From an uncultured Tolumonas sp. (GTDB lineage: Bacteria; Pseudomonadota; Gammaproteobacteria; Enterobacterales; Aeromonadaceae), in assembly GCF_963678185.1 (NCBI RefSeq), contig NZ_OY782757.1, positions 1,997,501-2,061,500 on the forward strand: a stretch of 64,000 nucleotides of DNA, written 5' to 3'. The notes below the pieces were generated by a model. That model saw nothing but the letters and a program-made list of their open reading frames with translations, searched no databases and was not told the origin of the DNA. This document shows, piece after piece, positions 54,436 to 62,546 of this stretch (within the stretch, counting starts at the first letter, position 1; each line of letters begins with the position of its first letter). Both the position numbers and the translations under genes were made by a program.

Positions 54436-55584
54436 ATGCCGCCGTTTGTCCTGATTATTCTGCTGGCTGGTTTTCCAGCACTAGCCACCGATATGTATTT
54501 GCCCGCCTTACCCATGCTGCAACATTTGTGGCAATTGTCGCTGGCAGAAGCTAACTTCTCATTAGTGATATTCTTCATCACATTTAGTCTGTTTTTATTA
54601 ATTTATGGTCCGTTAGCCGATCGTTTCGGCCGTCGTCCGGTGCTGTTTGCCGGGTTACTGATCTTCATTGCCGGTAGCCTGTTTTGTGCGATGGCACAAT
54701 CGATTGGTCAACTGGTACTTGCCCGTTTTCTGCAAGGCTGTGGCGCCGCCGCTGCCTCTTCATTATGTCTAACGCTGTCAAAGGATCTGTATACCGGCGA
54801 ACAGCAGAAAAAAGTGATGGCCTATATCGGCGTGATTGTGCCACTGGTGCCGATGCTGGCACCGATGCTGGGTAGTTGGGTCATCGAACATCTGTCATGG
54901 CGGGTGATTTTTATTTCCCATGTCATGTTGGCGTTAGCATCATTATTTGGTGCAATTACACTAAAAGAACCTGCTATTCACCGGACACAAGGCGGTCTTT
55001 GTGCAGTCTTACGCCGTTATATGGTGTTATTTCAAAACCGGCCCTATCGTTCTCTGACACTGGTTTTTTCCATTACTCCGCTATTTTTCTATTCGTTTCT
55101 TGCTGCTTCCAGCAGTATTTATATGCATGACTTCCAGTTAACCTCACAACAATTTGGTCTACTGTTTGGTTTCAATGCGATTGGGTTAATGGCGGGTTCT
55201 TATAGTTGCGCGAAACTCAGTTCTCGCCTTACGTCGATGCAGATCCTGAACTGGTCGTTGGCTGGTATGTTTATAGCCGGCTTAGTGATGTTATTTTGGC
55301 ACCCGACCAGCATCAGTTTTGCTGCATCCATGTTTGCAGTTTCATTTTGTATGGGCATCAGCCGTCCGCTGTGTAACCATATGGTGCTGGAACAAGTTCA
55401 CAACGATGTCGGCGCCGCATCGTCATTACTGACATTTTCATCGTTTATCCTAGGTTCAATTGGTATGCAGATGGTTTCTTTACTGCCGGATGCCAAAATT
55501 ATCATGATTGCCGTTATGGCACTGATTGGCAGCTTTATTCCATGGCTCGCACTACGCCGTATGGCTCACAACACCGCACATTAA
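54436..55584 (+). CDS. Bcr/CflA-type major facilitator efflux transporter
   Basis: 382 residues, twelve hydrophobic segments. The drug:proton antiporter signatures are present: LAGFPALATDMYLPALP in the first helix (motif D1 of Bcr/CflA), YGPLADRFGRRPVL between helices 2 and 3 (motif A), and a GAALSL-like motif C region VPLVPMLAPMLGSWV. I start at the ATG at 54436 with AAAGG upstream; an upstream TTG at 54367 is rejected. Substrate unknown; close homologues export bicyclomycin, chloramphenicol or metabolites. Twelve bases before the antiporter gene, so probably co-transcribed. Confidence 0.88.
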   Translation: MPPFVLIILLAGFPALATDMYLPALPMLQHLWQLSLAEANFSLVIFFITFSLFLLIYGPLADRFGRRPVLFAGLLIFIAGSLFCAMAQSIGQLVLARFLQGCGAAAASSLCLTLSKDLYTGEQQKKVMAYIGVIVPLVPMLAPMLGSWVIEHLSWRVIFISHVMLALASLFGAITLKEPAIHRTQGGLCAVLRRYMVLFQNRPYRSLTLVFSITPLFFYSFLAASSSIYMHDFQLTSQQFGLLFGFNAIGLMAGSYSCAKLSSRLTSMQILNWSLAGMFIAGLVMLFWHPTSISFAASMFAVSFCMGISRPLCNHMVLEQVHNDVGAASSLLTFSSFILGSIGMQMVSLLPDAKIIMIAVMALIGSFIPWLALRRMAHNTAH

Positions 55585-55596
55585 CAGGAGAACCGG

Positions 55597-56787
55597 ATGC
55601 CCCACACTTTGCCCCTGATCACGACACTCGTAGGTGGTCTGACTCTGGCATTCATATTTGGCATGATTGCGCATCGCTTGCGCCTTTCCAACATGGTGGG
55701 CTATCTGTTAGCCGGTGTGTTGTGTGGCCCGTTCACACCGGGTTTTGTCGCTGATCAGGCACTGGCTGCTGAATTAGCTGAGATTGGTGTGATCTTATTG
55801 ATGTTTGGCGTCGGGCTGCATTTTTCAGTCAAAGATTTATTGTCCGTTAAATACATCGCCATTCCCGGTGCAATATTACAAATCGTCTTCGCTACCTTGT
55901 TGGGGGCGCTGGCTGGCAAGTTATTTGGCTGGTCATGGACCGTGGGTCTGGTATTTGGCCTGAGTCTTTCTACTGCTAGCACGGTTGTGTTATTACGGGC
56001 GCTGGAAAGTAAAGGTCTGCTTGCCAAACGGGAAGGTCAAATCGCTATTGGTTGGCTGATCGTGGAAGATCTGGTGATGGTGTTAGCCTTGGTCTTGTTG
56101 CCGGTGCTCGCCCCATCTGATGCAGCAAATTCATCCACGGATTTATGGCTACAGTTGGCCGTGACACTGGGTAAAGTGTTCGCCTTTATTTTGTTTATGT
56201 TTGTGATTGGCCGTCGTTTGATCCCGTGGATTTTATCGCGTACCGCCGATACCGGTTCAGCAGAGCTTTTTACTTTAGCCGTATTAGTCATTGCTCTCGG
56301 TATTGCCTTTGCTGCCGTAAAACTATTTGGCGCCTCATTTGCGCTGGGGGCTTTTTTTGCCGGTGTGGTACTCAGTGGCTCTGAACTCAGTCATAAAGCG
56401 GCACAAGACACTTTGCCCTTGCGCGATGCGTTTGCGGTCTTGTTTTTTGTTTCCGTCGGCATGTTATTTAACCCCAGCATCTTACTGCAGCAACCTTTGG
56501 CCGTTATTTTGACGGTACTGATCATTATTGCCGGGAAATCGCTCGCTGCTTATGGTTTAGTTCGTCTGTTCGGTTATTCCAAATCGGTGGCATTAACGAT
56601 TTCTGCGAGTTTAGCCCAGATCGGTGAGTTTGCTTTTATTCTGGTTGGATTAGCCATTTATCTGAAATTATTGCCTAACGAAGCCCGTGATTTAGTGCTT
56701 GCGGGCGCTATTTTTTCCATCATGCTCAATCCGTTTCTATTTAGCTGGTTAGATCGTTATCAGCGCAAGCAAGTTGATAATGCGTAG
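55597..56787 (+). CDS. YbaL-type CPA2 cation:proton antiporter lacking the TrkA-N domain
   Basis: 396 residues, about twelve hydrophobic segments. It is clearly related to E. coli YbaL: TLVGGLTLAFIFGMIAHRLR at the start, VGYLLAGVLCGPFTPGF, ELAEIGVILLMFGVGLHFS and GQIAIGWLIVEDLVMVLAL with the cation-binding Asp region. YbaL has 558 residues with a C-terminal NAD-binding RCK/TrkA-N domain; here the protein stops right after the last membrane segment (WLDRYQRKQVDNA) and a terminator follows, so the regulatory domain is absent rather than split off. AGGAG Shine-Dalgarno at 55597. Confidence 0.88.
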   Translation: MPHTLPLITTLVGGLTLAFIFGMIAHRLRLSNMVGYLLAGVLCGPFTPGFVADQALAAELAEIGVILLMFGVGLHFSVKDLLSVKYIAIPGAILQIVFATLLGALAGKLFGWSWTVGLVFGLSLSTASTVVLLRALESKGLLAKREGQIAIGWLIVEDLVMVLALVLLPVLAPSDAANSSTDLWLQLAVTLGKVFAFILFMFVIGRRLIPWILSRTADTGSAELFTLAVLVIALGIAFAAVKLFGASFALGAFFAGVVLSGSELSHKAAQDTLPLRDAFAVLFFVSVGMLFNPSILLQQPLAVILTVLIIIAGKSLAAYGLVRLFGYSKSVALTISASLAQIGEFAFILVGLAIYLKLLPNEARDLVLAGAIFSIMLNPFLFSWLDRYQRKQVDNA

Positions 56788-56811
56788 GTAAACCGTCTAT
56801 CTATTCTCAAA

Positions 56812-56843
56812 GCCCCAGCGTTATCGCTGGGGCCTCATGTTTT
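56812..56843 (+). terminator. Terminator after the YbaL-like gene
   Basis: Perfect 9-bp stem GCCCCAGCG/CGCTGGGGC with TTAT loop, then CTCATGTTTTTA. Confidence 0.82.
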
Positions 56844-57145
56844 TATCCTTCCCCACTCCGCTTTAATCATTATTTAACCTGCTATATCAATCAGTTGACC
56901 TCACTGCACGCTGGTAACTGGTGACTGATCTTTTAGAATCGATAGGCGTTATCAGTATTGATATCCCCTCTTACTGAAAAGCAAAAAATACATCGCACGG
57001 ATATAGGATAGTCGTTCCCAACGGCCATCCAGTCTAATCATAATAATTCGGCCACGGATAAACGGAGAACATGAACAGGTAGCCAGCCAAGCATCTTATC
57101 TTCTGATCTCGATGCCATACCTACCCAATGTCTATTTGGGGTTTC
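56844..57145. other. Intergenic region before the glycine-zipper lipoprotein
   Basis: About 300 bp presumably containing the promoter of the next two genes. I find no well-matched promoter pair, gene or repeat in it. Confidence 0.4.
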
Positions 57146-57670
57146 ATGAAAAATATAATGAACAAATCAATACTAAGTGCATGGGCATTTATTCTTTCTG
57201 CCGCAGTAACAGGCTGCTCTTCATCAGGTGAACAGTATTCTGCCAACGTTTATAAAGCTGGTCAGGTCAACAGCCGGCAAGCCGCGAAAACAGTAAAAAT
57301 TTTGGCCGTAATGCCAGCCAAAATTGAAGTCGATAATACCGAAGGCAAACAAAATGCCCAGATGATTGGCGGTATTCTTGGCGCTGTGGCTGGTGGCGTA
57401 ATTGGTAACAAAACCAGCAACCATTCGAAAAGCGGTACAGTTGTTGGTGTTGCCGGTGGTGCCGGTGTAGGTGCAGCAGCGGGCTCGCTAGTAAAAGATA
57501 CCGTTTTGGTCGATGGGGTGTCGCTCACCTATATTGAAGATGGCCAGACGTATAACTCAGCACAAGTCGGCAAAATGTGTGAGTTTTCACCCGGTGTTGC
57601 CCTTGTCATTTCAACCGATGGGGAAGAAACCCGTTTACAACCGAATGCGACTTGCCCTACTAAGTCATAA
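57146..57670 (+). CDS. SlyB-like glycine-zipper outer-membrane lipoprotein
   Basis: 174 residues from the ATG at 57146 (GGGG four bases upstream; ATG at 57158 possible). Signal peptide with lipobox VTGCSSS, then a soluble stretch, a glycine zipper with GGILGAVAGGVIGNKT and GVAGGAGVGAAAGSLV, and a C-terminal beta domain. The architecture matches the SlyB/Pcp 17-kDa surface antigen family. SlyB itself is under PhoPQ control and stabilises the outer membrane under Mg2+ stress; whether this paralogue does is unknown. The residue after the lipid Cys is Ser, consistent with outer-membrane sorting. Followed after 15 bp by the DUF5384-like gene. Confidence 0.8.
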   Translation: MKNIMNKSILSAWAFILSAAVTGCSSSGEQYSANVYKAGQVNSRQAAKTVKILAVMPAKIEVDNTEGKQNAQMIGGILGAVAGGVIGNKTSNHSKSGTVVGVAGGAGVGAAAGSLVKDTVLVDGVSLTYIEDGQTYNSAQVGKMCEFSPGVALVISTDGEETRLQPNATCPTKS

Positions 57671-57685
57671 AGATTGAGAGTTAGT

Positions 57686-58237
57686 ATGAATAAATCGTTG
57701 ATTGCTCTCTCTTTGTTTTTGGTTGCATCATCTGCGTCTGCGCAATCCTTACAAGATCAATTGGCAACTATTGATCAGGTGCAGCAAGATCGGGTGGCGG
57801 CAGAACAAGCAGCGCAGCGTAAAGCTGAAGCAGAAATGAAAGCAGAAGAAGAACGCGAACGTAAAGCGTATGAAGCACAAGAGCGTAAAGAAGCGCGGGC
57901 AAGAGCTGCGGTAGCGGCGAAAAGTGCGGCACGGGAGAAAGCCAAAGCCGAAGCCGCACAAGCCGATAAACACCGCGACCAAAGCTATGAAGATCAGCTG
58001 CGGGAATTAGAGGTTGAACGTCAAAAGGCTGAGCTGGCAGCATTGAAAGCAAAAGCGAAACGCGCTGACGATTACATCGACCGTGAACTCAAACAACAAG
58101 ATGCGGAAGCCGATAATATTCAGGCTAAAGCCGATGCCACCAGAAATGTATCGGAAGGCACCAAGTCAATGATGACCAGTGAAGGTAAAGCCAAAGAGAA
58201 AAAAGCTTCTGGCTGGTTTAGCAGCGACAGCGAATAA
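57686..58237 (+). CDS. Secreted coiled-coil protein, DUF5384-like
   Basis: 183 residues. Clear Sec signal peptide (LIALSLFLVASSASAQ) then a nearly continuous charged Ala/Glu/Lys/Arg-rich helix (about 30-160) predicted to form a coiled coil, ending in GWFSSDSE. I recognise the arrangement as the DUF5384 family, found next to SlyB-like genes in Aeromonadales and Vibrionales. No function is established. Start at ATG 57686; an in-frame TTG at 57674 would add four residues. Probably co-transcribed with the lipoprotein. Confidence 0.72.
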   Translation: MNKSLIALSLFLVASSASAQSLQDQLATIDQVQQDRVAAEQAAQRKAEAEMKAEEERERKAYEAQERKEARARAAVAAKSAAREKAKAEAAQADKHRDQSYEDQLRELEVERQKAELAALKAKAKRADDYIDRELKQQDAEADNIQAKADATRNVSEGTKSMMTSEGKAKEKKASGWFSSDSE

Positions 58238-58258
58238 CATCGAACAACAAATATTTTC

Positions 58259-58286
58259 AGGGATACATGCTGGTATCCCTTTTTTA
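58259..58286 (+). terminator. Terminator after the DUF5384-like gene
   Basis: Perfect 8-bp stem AGGGATAC/GTATCCCT with 6-base loop, then TTTTTT. Convergent with yaiI. Confidence 0.92.
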
Positions 58287-58309
58287 TATCTGTCATTTAT
58301 TGCTGACAC

Positions 58310-58756
58310 TTATTTTTGACGTGCCAGATAACGATCCAGTGCATTCGCAAAGGTGCGTTTATCCGTCTCATTGAGTGCTGCCGGACCACCGCTTTGAATG
58401 CCACTGGCACGCATGGTATCCATAAAATCACGAATATTCAGACGCCCACGGATATTCTCTTTAGTAAATTCTTCGCCACGTGGTGATAAAACAAAAGCCC
58501 CTTTATCGATAACATCGGCAGCAAGTGGGATATCACTGGTGATCACCAGATCACCGGCCTCTGCCCGTTTCACAATTTCATTGTCGGCAACATCAAAACC
58601 AGATTCGACTCTCAGCGTACGAATATTACGACTAGGAGGGATAGAAATAGTCTGGTTAGCCACCAAGATTAATGCGGTAGCCGTTCGTTCAGCTGCTCGA
58701 AAGAGTATCGTTTTAATCACATTCGGACACGCATCGGCATCCACCCAAATTGACAT
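58310..58756 (-). CDS. yaiI: YaiI/YqxD family protein (UPF0178, DUF188)
   Basis: 148 residues. Conserved start [23 protein letters not shown], then [30 protein letters not shown] and GEEFTKENI. The acidic residues resemble the active site of PIN-like nucleases, but no activity is established. Monocistronic between a terminator and the chemoreceptor promoter region. Confidence 0.93.
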   Translation of the reverse strand: MSIWVDADACPNVIKTILFRAAERTATALILVANQTISIPPSRNIRTLRVESGFDVADNEIVKRAEAGDLVITSDIPLAADVIDKGAFVLSPRGEEFTKENIRGRLNIRDFMDTMRASGIQSGGPAALNETDKRTFANALDRYLARQK

Positions 58757-58932
58757 ACCCTATCCTGTATCAGGTTAATTTTTCACATCATACCGTGAAG
58801 TAAGTATTCATTCGCCATGAAAAAACATCCTGATTAACCTACAATTGTTAATAAAATGTAATAACACATTCATTAAAGCAATCGTGACATAAGGATTGTG
58901 TATCACGCTGCATCTATCAGGACACCAATACC

Positions 58933-60564
58933 ATGCTGACATCACTCACGATCCGCACAAAAATTGTTTTCGGACAGGCGATTTTAACTATTCTGCTGCT
59001 GATCTTGAGTGTGATCAGTTACCAGACGCTGGCAACGCTACAACACAATACCGATGTCTTTGCCGGTCACTTACTCAAAGCGCAAGGTGTGGTGCTCAAT
59101 GCCGATCGCGACTTGTATCAGGCGTTAACGGCACAACATGAATATCTGCAAATGGGGGTAAACCGGAGTAATTCGCAAAAATTACGCGCTGATTTCGATG
59201 AAAATAGCCAACAAGCGTCTGATCGCATGATGAGTTTTTTATCCAGTATGAGGGCTTATCCTGAGGTCACGGCAAAATTTGGTAATTTTAAAACTGATTT
59301 TGAAACGTGGAAGAGTGCCGCATTACAGGTGTTTTCGTTAGTCGATGCCGGGCAACAGGATGCCGCAGTGGCCAAAACCATTGCCACCATGCCCGTATTC
59401 CAGAAAGTCCGCGAATACTACAACCTGGGTACTGACGACCTTGAGGCTATTGCCACAAAGACACAAGAAACCTCCAGTGAAGTAGCTAATTCCCGCCAAT
59501 GGCTGACCATATTGTTATCAGCTGGCGCGGTATTGATCGGGATCTTACTGACCTGGCAGTTACCGAGAATTATCATCAATAGCATTAACCTGGTTCACGA
59601 CAAAGTTGAAGATATTAGCCGCGGTGAAGGTGATCTGGTCAGTCGAATTCCTATCACTTCACAAGATGAGCTCGGCGCACTGGCCGGAAGTGTTAATCAG
59701 TTTTTGAATAAACTACAAACGCTGATCCGTGAGATCCAGCAAAATGCCAACACCTTAGATGTATCGACCAATGAATTACATGATATTTCAGAGCAATCGG
59801 ATCGTTTAACACATAAACAACGGCAGGAACTGGATAGTCTGGTGACCGCGTTTACCGAAATAAATCATGCGGTACGCGATATCGCCCAGCATGCGCAATC
59901 GGCGGCTAACCAGACGGAAGAAGCGCAACGCGGTACACAGCAAGGCATTGCCTTACTACAACGTAACGTGGAAAACAGCCAGTCACTCTCGATGTCGGTC
60001 AACGAAGCATCCAGCATGATCATGAAATTGGCAGAGGAGTCAGAAAAGATCACCTCGGTGTTAGACGTGATCCGCGGTATTGCCGAACAGACTAACTTGC
60101 TGGCACTCAATGCCGCCATCGAAGCTGCCCGTGCCGGTGAGCAAGGACGCGGTTTCGCCGTCGTGGCCGATGAGGTCAGAACACTGGCCAGTCGTACGCA
60201 AAAATCGACGGCTGACATACAACAGATGATCTCGTCATTAAAATCAGGGGTTAATAATGCGGTAACGGCCATGGAAAAAGGTTCCAGCCAGATGGCTGAT
60301 ACCTTAGATATGGTTAACGAAGCATCGAGTGTCTTAAACAACATTCAGGGTGTGATCAGTCAGGCCAGCGATATGACCTTCCAGATCGCGGCTGCGACAG
60401 AACAACAAAGCACGGTCATTGAAGCAATAAATCACAGTCTAACCGATTTGAATCAGGCGACCCACCAGCAAGCTGAACTGGCCACGCAAACTTCATCGGC
60501 CGGCAATGATATTGTGAAGATGGCACAACGCTTGCGAAAACTACTGGGGCAATTCCGCGTTTAA
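58933..60564 (+). CDS. Methyl-accepting chemotaxis protein with four-helix-bundle sensor
   Basis: 543 residues. First transmembrane segment (about 13-33), a helical periplasmic domain (about 34-188) of the 4HB_MCP type, second membrane segment (about 190-212, [19 protein letters not shown]), a HAMP domain ([32 protein letters not shown]) and the cytoplasmic signalling hairpin with tip [20 protein letters not shown]. Ligand unknown. No tethering pentapeptide for CheR/CheB at the C-terminus. Followed by a good terminator. Confidence 0.94.
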   Translation: MLTSLTIRTKIVFGQAILTILLLILSVISYQTLATLQHNTDVFAGHLLKAQGVVLNADRDLYQALTAQHEYLQMGVNRSNSQKLRADFDENSQQASDRMMSFLSSMRAYPEVTAKFGNFKTDFETWKSAALQVFSLVDAGQQDAAVAKTIATMPVFQKVREYYNLGTDDLEAIATKTQETSSEVANSRQWLTILLSAGAVLIGILLTWQLPRIIINSINLVHDKVEDISRGEGDLVSRIPITSQDELGALAGSVNQFLNKLQTLIREIQQNANTLDVSTNELHDISEQSDRLTHKQRQELDSLVTAFTEINHAVRDIAQHAQSAANQTEEAQRGTQQGIALLQRNVENSQSLSMSVNEASSMIMKLAEESEKITSVLDVIRGIAEQTNLLALNAAIEAARAGEQGRGFAVVADEVRTLASRTQKSTADIQQMISSLKSGVNNAVTAMEKGSSQMADTLDMVNEASSVLNNIQGVISQASDMTFQIAAATEQQSTVIEAINHSLTDLNQATHQQAELATQTSSAGNDIVKMAQRLRKLLGQFRV

Positions 60565-60586
60565 ACTACATCATTCATATCTATTC

Positions 60587-60616
60587 AGGCGTAGCACTTG
60601 TAGCTACGCCTTTTAT
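60587..60616 (+). terminator. Terminator after the chemoreceptor
   Basis: Stem AGGCGTAGC/GCTACGCCT with a 7-base loop, followed by TTTATTT. Overlaps the last codons of the convergent rlhA. Confidence 0.82.
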
Positions 60617-62468
60617 TTGCTCGACCGCGATTGCTTCGATTTACCCAATACATGCATTTCACAACGCTTACAGTCAAACTTCAGCCGGAAAGAATCTTTG
60701 CCCATTTTTAAGACTAATGATTCCGGTTTAAAACCCGGTTCCCGCTCTTTTGGGCATTGGTTAAAACTGTAACGCAAACAATGTTTGGTGATCATCAATG
60801 AGACTTCATCGGTCTCCTGATTCATCTCATACGCCGGCGCAATCGTACCGACGCCGTGTTGCTGATAAAACGCCGCCGCTTGCTGATTATAGACATTGCC
60901 CAGATAAGTGAGTTTTTGCTGTGGGAATACCGCCAGTGGCGAACGCTGCGCGCTCGGTGCGGGCGCTGATAAGCAGCGGCATGGGCTAATTCCAGTTGCT
61001 GCACGGCATCGCGCCGTAATGCATTAAGACTACTGACCGGAATAAACCACGGTTGGGAGAGCGCAAGTTCGACTTTATCTGCAACAAACATGGTATTCCC
61101 AAGTTTGGCTAGTTGTTCTTGCAGTGTCGTCACTGCCCGTTCAGGGTTACTGGCAGGTTCTTTCAGCAGCGCTAACGCGACAGAGGCACTGACACCTTGC
61201 TCATCGGTGATTTGTAAACTAACACCTTCGTCAGTCTCACTAAGCTGCATAGTCACGCTGATGTGTCGTTCCGCTGATTTTTTCTCCAGCAGCTTTTCCA
61301 GCTCTTGGTCATGGTTGCGAAACAATTCTGTACCAACACTGAGCCCACGCATGGTTTCGGCAGGAAATAAGCGGTTACCTTCCGCGCGATTCACCCGCAG
61401 CCCCACCAGTTCTTTTTTCTGGTTAAAATAACTGATGCCATCGCCGTTATGAAAAATCTCATGACTCTGCACTTCCAGCCATTTATCGCCTAACCGGCTG
61501 ACAGTACCAACCGGTTCACCGGCAAATTTCGGGCTTAAAAATGAATTAATTTCGATCTGACGGCCATGCAGGAAATAGTCGGTGCTGCCACGGTTAAAGC
61601 TTTTCTCCGGCTTCGGTGTAAAGGTATAACGACTACGCCCCACAGAAGCACGTTGCCATTGCGGTTGACCGGCCATGATGGCGTCTAACTGCTGGCGATA
61701 CCAGGCTGTTACGTTTTTCACATAGGAAAGATCTTTTAAGCGACCTTCGATTTTAAACGAGCTGATCCCGGCTTCGGCCAGTGCTTGCAAGTTCGCACTT
61801 TGATTCATGTCTTTCAGGGATAACAGGTGCTGATCTTTGGCCAGTGCGACGCCATCGCGATTTTCCAACGTGCAAGGCACACGACAAAGCTGCGCACACT
61901 CACCACGGTTGGCACTGCGACCAGTAATGGCATGGCTGATATAACACTGACCGCTGTAACTGACGCACAATGCACCATGAATAAAAAACTCCAGCTGGAT
62001 CGATGTTTGCTGCGCAATCTCGCGGATCTGCGCCAGCGACAATTCACGCGCTAACACCGCGCGTGAAAAACCGACCTCTTCCAGAAAACGGACTTTCTCG
62101 GGGGTGCGATTATCTAACTGGGTACTGGCATGCAACGCAATTGGCGGCAGATCCAGACGCAGCAACCCCAGATCCTGCACAATTAAGGCATCGACACCGG
62201 CATCGTATAACTGATGTGTCAGGTGTTGTGCGTCCTCTAATTCGTCATCCCGCAAGATGGTATTAAACGCCACCAGCACTTTGGCATCATAACGATGTGC
62301 ATACGCCGCCAGTTTGGCAATATCCGCCACACTATTGCCTGCCGCTGCACGGGCGCCAAACGTCGGGCCGCCGATATACAGTGCATCAGCGCCATGGTTA
62401 ATGGCTTCGATACCAAATTCGAGGTTTTTGGCCGGAGCCAGCAATTCTAGTTTTTGACGCTGATTCAT
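60613..62468 (-). pseudogene. rlhA: rlhA (U32 peptidase family, 23S rRNA C2501 hydroxylation), broken by one frameshift
   Basis: RlhA hydroxylates C2501 of 23S rRNA. From the ATG at 62468 the frame encodes LELLAPAKNLEFGIEAINHG, GGPTFGARAAAGNS, LHASTQLDNRTPEKVRFLEE and the Cys motif GQCYISHAITGRSANRGECAQ, all close to E. coli RlhA (653 residues). Homology stops at AHAAAYQR (about 60985) and the frame then runs 40-odd meaningless basic residues to 60822. In the frame one base back, homology resumes with SPLAVFPQQKLTYLGNVYNQQ (near 60930) and continues through MITKHCLRYSFNQCPK and FRLKFDCKRCEMHV to a stop at 60613. One missing base between about 60950 and 60990 explains everything. Restored length would be 618. 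Mutation, sequencing error or rare recoding cannot be separated here. Confidence 0.85.
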
Positions 62469-62546
62469 GTGAGGAAGGTACTGACAAACGAAAAGAGAAG
62501 AAACCCGATTATAACAGCACGCAGCAGAAATCGACGCTATTGACCA

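Noticed and set aside
55585..56843. YbaL-like gene as a frameshifted full-length antiporter
   Set aside because: The sequence after 56787 is a clear terminator and then non-coding, with no RCK-like residues in any frame.
60822..60980. Programmed ribosomal frameshift in rlhA
   Set aside because: No slippery heptamer or downstream structure is evident and homologues are single-frame, so mutation or sequence error is more likely.
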